From the NCBI GenBank assembly GCA_035653615.1, contig DASRBN010000030.1:186001-250000 (forward strand): 64,000 nt of DNA, in the 5' to 3' direction. This document shows, piece after piece, positions 24,062 to 33,149 of the stretch. The notes under the pieces were generated by a model that made no database searches, was not told where the DNA came from, and saw nothing but the letters and a program-made list of their open reading frames with translations. Position 1 is the stretch's first letter. Each line of letters begins with the position of its first letter. A program made the translations under genes and the position numbers. This stretch comes from Ktedonobacteraceae bacterium (GTDB lineage: Bacteria; Chloroflexota; Ktedonobacteria; Ktedonobacterales; Ktedonobacteraceae).

Positions 24062-25240
24062 TTAATTCTGTACATGAGCCTGCCGCATCCTCACTAGAAT
24101 AAACAATGGGATGGCGACGAGTTCAATAACCAGGCAAAAAGCGATCACTCCCGGTAGTGAAATACCGTAGAGCATGCCGATCAACGCGCTGCCCAGGAAC
24201 CAGAAGATTCCATAGCCGGCTGTAAAAAGGCCATAGGCCGAGGCACGCCGCTGTACAGGTACCATCGGAGCAACGGCAGCCGGGATGATCGATTCGTGGA
24301 CGCCCATTCCTAATCCCCATAGCGCCACGCCAACCAGCGCGGCCCAGAAGCCACCGAGAAATACCAGCGGGGCAAATAAGGCCGAGAGCAACGTCAGGGG
24401 AACTAGAACGGCGATACCGAAGCGGTCGAAGAGACGCCCGAAAACGAGCGAGCCGATGCCACTCACGCCCATTGCTACCGAATAGAACACCGGTATCAAG
24501 ACGGATGGCACAGTAGAGACACGGGTAAAGTGGTAGGCGATGAGCGGGAAATCGGCAAATCCTGCCGCGACCAGCACCGCTCCCATCAGATAAAGCCAGA
24601 AGACACGCGGAAGCCCGCTCGTCTTGATGTCCGGCGGATTTGCCTCTAATTCCTGAGGCCGCGGGTAGGTCAGGCGTGCGACAAGCAGAATGCTCAAGGT
24701 GATCAGTGCGGGTACAAGTAAAACGGCAAAGGCGGTGTGGTAATCGCCACGCAGCGCCAGCACTACGGCAACCACCAGCGGGCCGAATAATGCTCCAAAC
24801 TGATCGAGCGCTTCATGCACGCCGAACCCCCAGCCATATCCCATCTCCTTGGCAGCATGGGAGAGCATGACATCGCGCGGTGGGTTGCGTGTAGCCTTGC
24901 CAACACGTTCGAGAATGATCAACAAGGCCGCGGTCGGCCAGTTTCCTGCCAGCGCCAGCAGTGGCACCGCGGACATCTGGACGATGTACCCGAAAATGGT
25001 AATCGGCCAGTACCTGCCGGTCGAATCGCTAAAACGCCCGGAGACCAGGCGCAGGCCATATCCCAGCAACTCGCCCAGGCCGGTAACGATCCCAATGACC
25101 GCCGCTCCTGCTCCCAGCAGCGCCAGGTACGGCCCGATAATGCTTCGCGCTCCCTCGTAGGTGAAGTCCGCGAAAAAGCTCATTACGCCGATCAAGAGTA
25201 CAAATTTGAGTGCCGTCGATTTTACCGTTGCCTGTTTCAT
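24062..25240 (-). CDS. Major facilitator superfamily transporter
   Basis: A 392-residue protein with 12 predicted helices. The loop RLVSGRFSDSTGRYWP near residue 65 matches the MFS motif A region, and LVFGRLFDRFG near 265 its counterpart in the second half. Helices contain many Gly and Ala residues and no signal peptide is seen. The substrate cannot be told; it resembles drug or metabolite exporters. It lies downstream of the DUF4129 gene on the same strand, but the 27-bp inverted repeat at 25270-25336 separates them and may stop or stabilise transcripts. Confidence 0.85.
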   Translation of the reverse strand: MKQATVKSTALKFVLLIGVMSFFADFTYEGARSIIGPYLALLGAGAAVIGIVTGLGELLGYGLRLVSGRFSDSTGRYWPITIFGYIVQMSAVPLLALAGNWPTAALLIILERVGKATRNPPRDVMLSHAAKEMGYGWGFGVHEALDQFGALFGPLVVAVVLALRGDYHTAFAVLLVPALITLSILLVARLTYPRPQELEANPPDIKTSGLPRVFWLYLMGAVLVAAGFADFPLIAYHFTRVSTVPSVLIPVFYSVAMGVSGIGSLVFGRLFDRFGIAVLVPLTLLSALFAPLVFLGGFWAALVGVALWGLGMGVHESIIPAAVAPMVPVQRRASAYGLFTAGYGIFWFLGSALIGMLYGISLPGVIAFCLVIELVAIPLFILVRMRQAHVQN

Positions 25241-25269
25241 CGTTCCTTTCCTTCACTGCTTGCAATAAC

Positions 25270-25336
25270 TGTAGGGACAGCGGCTGGCGCCTGTCCTCGT
25301 CCCCATCTAGGACAGGCGCCAGCCGCTGTCCCTACA
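25270..25336. repeat. Long perfect inverted repeat (27-bp arms), REP-like
   Basis: The arm at 25270-25296 begins TGTAGGGACAGCGGCTGGCG and is repeated inverted without mismatch at 25310-25336, with a 13-base loop. The hairpin would be very stable. It sits between the DUF4129 and MFS genes. It has no U tract, so it looks like a mobile REP/MITE-type palindrome rather than a designed terminator, although it could act as one. Confidence 0.85.
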
Positions 25337-25365
25337 ATATTACCCCATTCGGTTGGCAAAATTCA

Positions 25366-26925
25366 TCAGGGGATTCGAGATTGGGTACGCCGTTTCGGTG
25401 CATCCTGCATGGCCTTTCCTGTGAGCCGCCCTATCAGTCGCGGCACCCAGGTCTGTAAATAGACACGCTCCGGCTGATCGATGCGCTTGCCGCCATAGCG
25501 TTCCATGACGTAGGCATGCGTCAACTCCTTGAGAATCGCTGTATTCATTGCATCACTGCCGTTCTGAGCAAGATTCGACACGGACTGCATTTCACTTTCA
25601 AGATAGGCCAGCAGACGTGCTTCATACTCGGCAGGCGTTTCGGCAGGCTGGCGCGCCAGTCCACCGCGCGATGCGGCCACTGCCTGGAGAACCTCGCGAT
25701 AGCGGGCGCGGGCCGAGGCTGGGTCAAGCGGCTCGAGGGCATGATGAATAGTTCTATGGTGGCGATTCCACCAGGCGCGCCAGCGCTCGCTCAGCAAGGA
25801 TGACGCGTCTAAACCCTCGCGTATCTCCTCGACGCCCTGGTCATTCGCCCTGGTGAACCATCGCATCAGGCTGGCTCGGACGACAAAGAAGATCACGATG
25901 AGCGCGATGACCAGGAAGACCCAGCGCCCAATCGCGATCACTTCGGGCGAAAGTGTATGCGGACTGATTTTCTGCTGGAAAGGCGACTGAAAGCCCGCCT
26001 GCTGCTGTTGCTGCTGCTTGTTTCCATTGTGGGCGAGAAGCCCGAATACGAAAGAGAAAAGGTAATAGAGCGGCGTGAACACGACGATGATGAGCGCATA
26101 GAGAATCCAGCTCACTGCCACCCCAAGCGCATTCCATACAGGAGCGAGCGCCGACACGCCCATTTCCAAAACGGAAAAGGAGAAGACCGATTCGACGAGG
26201 AAGACAAGCGCCACGAGAATCACACCAAAGAGCGATAGTCCAAGCAACCAGGAACGTGTCGGATCGACCAGCGAATCATCAGAAGAGCGCCGCACGTGAC
26301 GGATAGCGCCCAGGCGTACCAGCGAAAGTGTGACCAGTCCACTGAGAAAGAACAGTGGTAAGGAAGCGGTCAAATCAGCGCGCAAGGCCTGTAATTGAGG
26401 AAATGCGATTACAATCAGCAGTATGCCCAACATGACGCCGAAACTCACCTTGAAAGCGGTGGAAAATTGCTCATATTCGAAACCAGTCTGGGTACGGTGC
26501 ATATTGCGCCGCCACAGCCACGTCACCAGGATCGTGAGCAAGAGCGAAGCAGGAATACGCTGCCACGTGAGGGTTGCTGGAAGAAAGTAGATGCCCATTG
26601 TCAGGCCAAGGACAACGAGCCATCCAATCACATGCAGCCATGCCAACCGCCTGCCCACCTGTGAATGCGAGATACGTGATTCCACGAACATGGCCCACCA
26701 GAGCAAGATCAGATTGATAAGCGTGATACCTGTCGTGCCAATGGGTGCAGCTGCGACATTCCTGGCAACCACAAAGGTAAGCAATGCGATCACCAGGGCA
26801 ATTGGCTGCGCCTCCATGACGCTGATGGTTACAGGAATAGCATAGCGCTCAATCCAGGTAGAGGCTGGTCGAGCTTCGTCCGGCGCTGCCCTGGGTTTCA
26901 TCGCTTGCGGAAGCAATGAGAGCAT
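25366..26925 (-). CDS. Multi-pass membrane protein with C-terminal DUF4129
   Basis: About 519 residues: nine or ten membrane helices up to residue 360, then a soluble tail. The tail matches DUF4129 (PAETPAEYEARLLAYLE and LTHAYVMERYGGKR). This domain usually follows a transglutaminase core in MoxR/DUF58 operons, but no transglutaminase is present here. A run of six glutamines lies near residue 330. ATG 26925 has GGGAGGTGTGGC immediately upstream, although this makes the gene overlap the DUF58 gene by 77 bp. The operon order moxR, DUF58, DUF4129 suggests an envelope-maturation or chaperone system controlled by fluoride. Confidence 0.75.
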   Translation of the reverse strand: MLSLLPQAMKPRAAPDEARPASTWIERYAIPVTISVMEAQPIALVIALLTFVVARNVAAAPIGTTGITLINLILLWWAMFVESRISHSQVGRRLAWLHVIGWLVVLGLTMGIYFLPATLTWQRIPASLLLTILVTWLWRRNMHRTQTGFEYEQFSTAFKVSFGVMLGILLIVIAFPQLQALRADLTASLPLFFLSGLVTLSLVRLGAIRHVRRSSDDSLVDPTRSWLLGLSLFGVILVALVFLVESVFSFSVLEMGVSALAPVWNALGVAVSWILYALIIVVFTPLYYLFSFVFGLLAHNGNKQQQQQQAGFQSPFQQKISPHTLSPEVIAIGRWVFLVIALIVIFFVVRASLMRWFTRANDQGVEEIREGLDASSLLSERWRAWWNRHHRTIHHALEPLDPASARARYREVLQAVAASRGGLARQPAETPAEYEARLLAYLESEMQSVSNLAQNGSDAMNTAILKELTHAYVMERYGGKRIDQPERVYLQTWVPRLIGRLTGKAMQDAPKRRTQSRIP

Positions 26926-28240
26926 GCCACACCTCCCTTCCGCCTGCCCTGTGTACAGGCAAGTCATAGGTCTCTACGTCCACGTTTCTCTCCGGGTCTC
27001 CGGCAAGAACCAGGTGAACGGCCGCCCCATGCGACTGCAGATCAATCAAACGCTCAACGGTCGATGGATGCAGCGCCTGAGCAGAGCCAACGAACACCAC
27101 GGTCGCTCCAAGCAGCAACTGGTTCTGTTCTTCGTCGATCAGCGCGTCCATCGACGAGCCGAAATACGGGATAAGCCGGCCCAACGCCGAGAGCAAGTAC
27201 ACGCTCTGACCGCTGTCGCTCGCCATTGGGACGCGCACGTGGTGCATGAATGTCCTGGTAGAAGTTGCCGACTGTGACTCGTTCTCATCCCCGGCAGGGC
27301 TTTCGCCCGCCAGTCCCATCATCAGGCTATTGGCGACCAGTCCAACCGCGTACTTTTCATCGAGCGCCCATAGTGCGATGGAGGCCGCTATCGTGATCGT
27401 CAATTCCTGGATATCCGGATCGAGTCCCATCCACGGCTCAACATAGCTATTGATATCTAACAGGATTAGCAGGCGATATTGACTGCTGGGTTCATAGACT
27501 TTGCTGCGCAATGCCCCGGCGCGAGCAGTGGCCTTCCAATGAATGCGGCGCGGGTCATCGCCCAGGACATACTCGCGCACGCCCGCAACACGGAGCGGGT
27601 CTTCTAATAAGCGACGCGGCGTGGTGTGCTCCCCAAAAGGGTGTCGAGCTGGCAATCCAAAGGCTTCGAGGGGCGCTACCAGGGGATATACGAGTACGGT
27701 CTCACGCGCGCTGGCACGCTCCTCGCGTACTAACCAGCCGAAAGGATCACCGGTGCGGAGCGTCGCCGGGCCAAAGGTATACACACCCCTGCCGGTGCAG
27801 CGAAGTCGATAGCGGCGTGTCACCCGTTGAAACGACCAGAGCGAAAATGTATGCACAAGTGCCAGCCGGTTGACCTTGTAGGTGGGCATCGCACGCCCTG
27901 TCAGCAGCGTCAATTGAACAGGAATTTCATCCTCGACTTCGAGCCAGGGCAAAGGCAGTAACTTCCTGTTCTCGATACTGAGAGAGAGCGCTATTGTCTC
28001 ACCGAAGAAAGCCCTGTGCTGGCTGACCTGCTGCCGAATGGCGAGGTTGCGCAGGGCAAAACGGTACCAGATCTCGGGTACGATACCAATAATGAGCGTG
28101 AAGAGCGCAGCGAGAAAAGCGAGCGGTTGCCGTGTAATCACGCTGAGAAGAAAGAGCGCCACGGCCAGGAAATACCAGGGACGGCGGCTTATCAGCGTCT
28201 CGTCTCTAGTATGGTTGAAGGTATCCGTATCCATCACCAT
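26849..28240 (-). CDS. DUF58 membrane-anchored protein
   Basis: A 463-residue protein. Two membrane helices (residues about 20-60) are followed by a beta-rich region and the DUF58 signature near residue 220 (VREYVLGDDPRRIHWKATAR), then a von Willebrand-like alpha/beta region (YRLLILLDINSYVEP). DUF58 proteins act with MoxR AAA ATPases. The start overlaps the moxR stop (TAATG). The C-terminus overlaps the DUF4129 gene. It is the second gene of the operon behind the fluoride riboswitch at 29.3 kb. Confidence 0.88.
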   Translation of the reverse strand: MVMDTDTFNHTRDETLISRRPWYFLAVALFLLSVITRQPLAFLAALFTLIIGIVPEIWYRFALRNLAIRQQVSQHRAFFGETIALSLSIENRKLLPLPWLEVEDEIPVQLTLLTGRAMPTYKVNRLALVHTFSLWSFQRVTRRYRLRCTGRGVYTFGPATLRTGDPFGWLVREERASARETVLVYPLVAPLEAFGLPARHPFGEHTTPRRLLEDPLRVAGVREYVLGDDPRRIHWKATARAGALRSKVYEPSSQYRLLILLDINSYVEPWMGLDPDIQELTITIAASIALWALDEKYAVGLVANSLMMGLAGESPAGDENESQSATSTRTFMHHVRVPMASDSGQSVYLLSALGRLIPYFGSSMDALIDEEQNQLLLGATVVFVGSAQALHPSTVERLIDLQSHGAAVHLVLAGDPERNVDVETYDLPVHRAGGREVWHALIASASDETQGSAGRSSTSLYLD

Positions 28241-29229
28241 TACCTCTTCTGCGGCAAAGCGATTGTTTCGACCGGGACAGGTGTGGCCGCCATGATTTCC
28301 TCGATGATCGCTTCACTGGCACTTCCTCGCAGGCGCGCGCGAGTCGTCGTCAGCAGGCGGTGGGCAAGTACAGCCGGGGCCAGGCGTTTCACATCATCCG
28401 GCTGCACAAAGTCGCGTCCCTGCATCGCGGCATACGCTTCACAGGCCCGATATAGAGCCAGTGTGCCGCGCGGACTCACGCCTAATGTCACCGCCGGATG
28501 AGCGCGTGTGGCTCGCACAATCGCCAGCAGGTAGCGTTCCACTTCAGGCTGCCATTGCACCTGGCGAACCACCTTTTGCAGCATCAGCACTTGCTCAGCA
28601 GAGACGACCGGCTGCAAGCGCTCGAACGGCTCATCGTTCTTAAAGCGATGCAGCAGGGCTTCTTCCTCGTCTTCAGATGGATAGCCAACACGAACGCGCA
28701 GCAGAAAGCGGTCGAGTTGCGCCTCCGGTAGGGGAAAGGTGCCTTCTAATTCAACTGGATTCTGCGTCGCCAGGACCAGATGCGGCCTCGGCAAGGGCAT
28801 CGTTTCGCGCTCAACCGTCACCTGCCGTTCAGCCATGGCCTCGAGCAGAGCCGATTGGGTTCGTGGCGTGGCGCGGTTAATCTCGTCTACTAGCAGGACT
28901 TGCGCAAAAATCGGTCCTGGCCGGAAGACAAATGCACTGTGCCGTTGATCAAAGAAGCTGACGCCTGTAATATCGGCTGGCAGCAGGTCGGGCGTCCCCT
29001 GTATGCGTTGAAACGTGGCCCCAAGAGAACGGGCAAGCGCCCTGGCCATCACCGTTTTTCCCATGCCGGGCACATCTTCGACTAAGACATGTCCATCGGA
29101 GAGCAGCGCCACCAGCAGGAGATCAATGACCTCGATCTTGCCAACAATCACGCGCGCAACATTGACACGCACGGCCTCCGCCAGACGCTGTACCTCGCTC
29201 AAAGAAAGGTGAGCGGATTCACCTGTCAT
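28240..29229 (-). CDS. MoxR-family AAA+ ATPase
   Basis: A 329-residue AAA+ protein: Walker A LVEDVPGMGKTVMARAL near 50, Walker B LLVDEINRATPRTQSALLEAMAE near 115, sensor 1 ATQNPVELEGTFPLPEAQLDRF near 155, and the C-terminal lid. MoxR ATPases act as chaperones that load cofactors or mature protein complexes together with DUF58 partners. ATG 29229 has GGAGGGAGATGGATAACG upstream. It is the first gene after the fluoride riboswitch. A moxR operon under fluoride control is a link I do not recall from standard lists. Confidence 0.93.
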   Translation of the reverse strand: MTGESAHLSLSEVQRLAEAVRVNVARVIVGKIEVIDLLLVALLSDGHVLVEDVPGMGKTVMARALARSLGATFQRIQGTPDLLPADITGVSFFDQRHSAFVFRPGPIFAQVLLVDEINRATPRTQSALLEAMAERQVTVERETMPLPRPHLVLATQNPVELEGTFPLPEAQLDRFLLRVRVGYPSEDEEEALLHRFKNDEPFERLQPVVSAEQVLMLQKVVRQVQWQPEVERYLLAIVRATRAHPAVTLGVSPRGTLALYRACEAYAAMQGRDFVQPDDVKRLAPAVLAHRLLTTTRARLRGSASEAIIEEIMAATPVPVETIALPQKR

Positions 29230-29272
29230 CGTTATCCATCTCCCTCCTGTCTTCCGATCTCCACAACGGAAT

Positions 29273-29356
29273 AAAAAAAGCTTCTACAACGCGCTCATGT
29301 GCGTTATAGAAGCCATCAGCCTTCCGGCATTTTCGGGGCGAGCTTCATCGCCTTGC
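29273..29356 (-). promoter_or_regulatory. Fluoride riboswitch with terminator, controlling the moxR operon
   Basis: On the minus strand: AGGCGATGAAGCTCGCCCC, then ATGCCGGAAGGCTGATGGCTTCTATAACGC. The terminator (CTTCTATAACGC with GCGTTGTAGAAG, one G-U pair) ends in seven U residues at 29273-29279. The start codon of moxR is 43 bp further on. Confidence 0.93.
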
Positions 29357-29360
29357 AACA

Positions 29361-29842
29361 ATGCATACGATCTCTTCTTCTTCTGCTCTAAGCATAGCAC
29401 AGAATCGCCGGGTAATCCAGTGCTTGAGCAGATACCTCTCCGGCAGCGAGTACTTGCAAATATTGCATTAGCCGATCGCGCTTCGTGTAGCGAGCATGCA
29501 GGTCGGGATCCCGCTCCGCTGTATCTATGCGCGCCCGCACATGCTGCAAGCTTTACAGGCGTATAGGCGGCGCAAGCCCCTTGATCAAGAGCGCGAGCTA
29601 CCCTCTCGGGTAGAGGAAGCCGGGGAACAGATCGAACACGAGGTAAAACGAGCGACCCTGTCTGCTCTCGTCGGGCTGATTTGAGTCTCACCAAAGATAC
29701 TCAGAAAGTTTACATGCATCCGAACGTGGTTGGACGAGGTCTTAGCACACTCCCGCCGTCAACAACACATGCAGAGAAGTACTATCGAAGAGAAGTACCT
29801 GGTCAACATTGAGGCCCTCGCTGCTCAGTTGGACGCTTCCCC
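29361..29842. other. Intergenic stretch with a possible truncated gene start
   Basis: There is no convincing complete gene here. On the plus strand, ATG 29769 opens MQRSTIEEKYLVNIEALAA and runs straight into the left end of the IS630 element at 29843. It may be the 5' stub of a gene cut by the insertion, perhaps the same gene whose TPR-like 3' part lies at 33150-33734 beyond the two insertion sequences. It lacks a clear ribosome binding site, so the link is weak. Confidence 0.3.
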
Positions 29843-29888
29843 AGTGCATTTTCAAGAAAGGTAATTGGGAATGTGGTATACTGAGAGG

Positions 29889-31629
29889 TATGAGATTACC
29901 GATTTTTGTACGCCTTTGAGCGAAAGCGAACGCGAGCAGATCGAAGCGGGCTTGCGTTCGTCGCAAGCTTTTGCGCTTCGTCGCAGCCAGATTCTCTTGG
30001 CCTCCGCTCGTGGCGAACCCGTTAAGAGCATCGCGGCGGCTCTCAGTTGCGACGAACAAACGGTTCGCAATGCCATCCATGCCTTCAACCAACACGGACT
30101 CAAAGCCCTGCAAGCTGGATCGAGCCGTCCCCACCACCTCCCGACCGTTCTACGAGCAGATGTGACGGCCGAGATGTTCAAAACGGTGTTACATCGACCT
30201 CCACGCGATTTCGGCTTCGAGACCAGCTTGTGGACGCTCGACTTGCTCGTCAAGCAGTCGGTTCGTCTGGGCTGGATGGCTCGCCCCGTCAGCATCGAGA
30301 CCATGCGCCAAACACTGAGCCGCTTAGGGATCAACTGGAAGAGAGCCAAGCACTGGATCACCGGTGTGCGCCGTGTCGGCGCGTATGAGATTTTCCGTGA
30401 AACACGGAAGAGGGAGAGAGTGAAGGCCTCTAGGGCAAGAGCTTACCCGGAGCCGAAAGGCAAAGGTGGACAGTAGCATGCTCGACAAGCGGAAGGCGGA
30501 AGAAGGCATGTATTTCGCAGATCTGCAAGCCCTGTGTGCATGGTGAGACTGGTCAATTGTCAAACCTCAGTTCCTGCATGATGTCTATCCACATCCGTCA
30601 AACCATGTCTAAGATGACGACATCGAAAAACCGCAACCGGGCTGATGTTGCGGCAAACAGGATGCCCCACAACCTGGCAACCTCACACTCTCTTCGATGT
30701 ATGGCGGGTAATGAACCCGATAAGGAACAAACGGGCACCTAAACACACTACACACGTTTCATATGCGCAAAAGCGGGATCGCCTAAACGTTGCGAGACGC
30801 ATGGCGACGGAACCCCCATAGTACGCAAAAAGGTATCACGCTCACGGACGTAATGATGATGCTGGAAAGCTGATTACAGTGAAAGCTGTACGATCAGTTT
30901 GGAGGGGGGCATTCGGATAAAGTACCGTTTCGGACGGCAACTCGCCGGGTGCCTACCCTACCCCGACCCCTTGTACCAGCAAAAAAAAGGGCTCGCGACC
31001 GCTTGCTGAGTTGGGCCTCGCAGGAGAAGCAGGCCGCCATCTGGGCCATTGGGTTTCTGGACGAGGTGTGGTGGAGTCGCTTTGCTTTGCCTCGTACTTA
31101 TGCCTGACAGACGACTGATGACCCCGTTCGTTTGGTGGAACAGACCTGGCAGAAAGCCGACCCGGATGCCAAAGCCCTGGCTTGCTATGGTGTGCTGTGG
31201 CAACGTGGATCCGCTGAGACCCCCATTCGGGACCAAATATCCTTGCGCTTTGTCGATGGGCGTCCAGTCAGTGACATCACCACGCAATTTCTGGACTGGT
31301 GCTGCGCTCAACTGGAAGCGCAAGGAAAACGCGCTTGGCTGCTGATCTGGGATAATGCCTCCTGGCATTATAGTAAAACCGTGCGTACCTGGATCCGTGA
31401 ACACAACCAGCAGGTGAAAACCTCGGGCAAGGGAGTGCGCATTCTGCCGTTGTTTCTGCCCAAACAGAGTCCCTGGCTCAATCCTATAGAACCCAAGTGG
31501 GTGCATGGCAAGCGCGCCGTCGTTGAACCCAACGGCTTGCTCTCGGCCAAGCAATTAGCCCAGCGCATTTGTGCCTACTATCACTGTTCCTATGAAGCTC
31601 ATTTATCTCTCCAAGAAAAGGTCTCTTGA
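29889..31629 (+). pseudogene. IS630-family transposase, interrupted and frameshifted
   Basis: The likely original start is ATG 29889 (MRLPIFVR), broken after nine codons by a one-base loss near 29917; the adjoining frame continues LSESEREQIEAGLRSSQAFAL. The N-terminal helix-turn-helix half runs to KRAKHWIT (30362). After the intron, the catalytic half resumes with PDPLYQQKK, shifts frame, continues with IWAIGFLDEVWWSRFALP, shifts again near 31100, and reads on through LLIWDNASWHYSKTVRTWI and SPWLNPIEPKWVHGKRAV to a stop at 31629. Catalytic residues DE (FLDEVWW), D (WDNASWH) and E (NPIEPKW) are recognisable, so decay is by frameshift rather than by loss of the active site. Confidence 0.85.
30364..30961 (+). 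mobile_element. ORF-less group II intron inside the IS630 transposase gene
   Basis: The insert begins GTGTGCGCC, the GUGYG start of group II introns, immediately after the codons for HWIT. It ends GTGCCTACCCTAC, a common bacterial group II 3' end. Near 30863-30906, CTGATTACAGTGAAAGCTGTACGATCAG, interrupted by a GAAA tetraloop, is a domain V-like hairpin, followed by GGAGGGGGGC. About 598 bp is enough for a ribozyme core but not for a reverse transcriptase, and no such ORF is present. The exons would rejoin one base out of frame, so either the boundary is off by a base or the host gene already had a frameshift. Splicing competence is unknown. Confidence 0.7.
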
Positions 31630-31679
31630 AAATGCACTAGAGACCTGCCCGTTCCACAAAAGTCAGCTAAAGTAAGGGT

Positions 31680-33128
31680 ATGCCAGCAGAAGAAGAACTG
31701 ACCCAACTGCGACAACAGAAGAGGTGGTTGCAAGAGCAAGTTGACGCGCAAGGCAAAACCATTCTCTTGCAGCAAGAACAGATCAGCGCCCTCATGAAAC
31801 AGATGCAGGAGTTGCAAGCACGTCTGGCGAAAGACAGCCACAATAGCCACTTACCCCTTTCCTCGGATCGCTTTGCGCGCCAGCCCAGCCTGCGTAAGAA
31901 GAGCGGGAAGAAGCCAGGCGGGCAAGAGGGCCATCCCGGCGCGATGCTGACGTTCTCGCAGACGCCTGATGAGGTGATCGTGCATGCGGTGGAACGCTGT
32001 GACTACTGCCAGCACGACCTGAAGCACCTTGCTCCGGTCGCCGTGGAGCGGCGCCAAGTGATCGATCTGCCTCCGCTGCATGCTGGTGCGAGAACATCAG
32101 GCTGAGTCCAAGTGCTGTCCGCACTGTCAGCAGCGCACGTCGGCTCCCTTTCCCGCCGATGTACGTGCGCCAGTGCAGTATGGGGCGAGCATTGGAGCGC
32201 GAGCGGTCTATTTGTCGCAGCAGCAATTGCTGCCGTTTGCTCGCGTCTGTGAAGTGATGGAAGACCTGCTGGGCGTCGCGCTGAATGAGGGAAGCCTGCA
32301 CGAAGTGATCGCGCGCTGCCAGCAGAACCTGGGGGAAGTGGAGCAGCAGATCAAGCAAGCCCCCAAGCAAGCCGAAGTCCTCCATCAAGATGAGACGGGG
32401 GTGTACGTCTGCGGCAAACGCCACTGGATGCATGTAACCGCGACCGCCAGGCTTACCCATTATCAGGTGCATGCCAATCGCGGGCATGAGGCCTTGGAAG
32501 CCATCGGGATTTTGCCTGGCTTCACTGGCATCAGCGTCCACAATGGCTTTGGCTCGTACTTTCTGTATGCGTGTGAGCATGCCATCTGCAATGTCCATCT
32601 CCCGTGGGAACTGACCTACCTTTCCGAAGAGCAAGGCTGGTGGTGGGCAGCTCGGCTCAAAGCCTTGCTCCTGGACAGCAAAGAAGCCACCGAGCAGGCA
32701 CGCGCGCAAGGAAAGCGCTGGCTTGATCCGCTGGAAGTGGCCGATTGGGAAACACGCTTCCTGGAACTGCTCACCCAAGAGGATCGCGCCCATCCCCGTG
32801 CTCAGGCACCGCCTGGCCAGCGCGGACGAGTCAAACAAAGCGCCGCACGCAATTTGCTGGATCGCTTGGCCAAACACCAGTCTGCTATCCTGGCGTTTCT
32901 GGAAGACCTGCGTGTCCCTTTGATAACAATCAGGCGGAAAGAGATCTGCGCATGGTGAAAGTTCAGCAAAAGGTCTCTGGCTGCTTCCGAGCCTTCGCAG
33001 GCGCACAAGCCATTGCTCGCATTCGGGGCTACTTGTCCACCTTGCGTAAGCAGGGCATGCCTTTGCTTGCCGCCCTGGAGGCTACCTTGCCTGGCCATCC
33101 TGTCCTTCCCTCATTTCAGACAACCTGA
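31680..33128 (+). pseudogene. IS66-family transposase, two frameshifts
   Basis: Three consecutive frames together encode one IS66 TnpC-like transposase. Residues from 31680 form a coiled coil and zinc-finger-like region (CDYCQHDL), then from about 32090 ESKCCPHCQQRT and the catalytic core (EVLHQDETGVYVCGKRHWMHV, ISVHNGFGSY, CNVHLPWELTYL). From about 32915 a third frame gives [21 protein letters not shown] and the C-terminus. The middle catalytic Asp of the usual VHDG motif is Asn here (VHNG), so even a repaired frame would be inactive. The IS66 accessory genes tnpA/tnpB are missing. It lies 42 bp after the IS630 right end. Confidence 0.85.
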
Positions 33129-33149
33129 GTAGCTACCAGTAGACAGCGA

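Larger units (their letters stand above)
29843..31638 (+). mobile_element. IS630-type insertion sequence (decayed, carrying a group II intron)
   Basis: Terminal inverted repeats AGTGCATTTTCAAGA (29843-29857) and TCTTGAAAATGCACT (31624-31638) match perfectly. Between them lies one transposase gene of the IS630/Tc1 class, split by about 0.6 kb of group II intron sequence and by frameshifts. No TA target duplication is seen at both ends. The IS is inactive as it stands. Confidence 0.85.

Noticed and set aside
29496-29684. 62-residue open frame before the IS630 element
   Set aside because: No ribosome binding site, no similarity and unusual composition; treated as non-coding.
31792-33006. Minus-strand open frame of 404 residues over the IS66 copy
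   Set aside because: It is antisense to the recognisable IS66 frames and has no family features.
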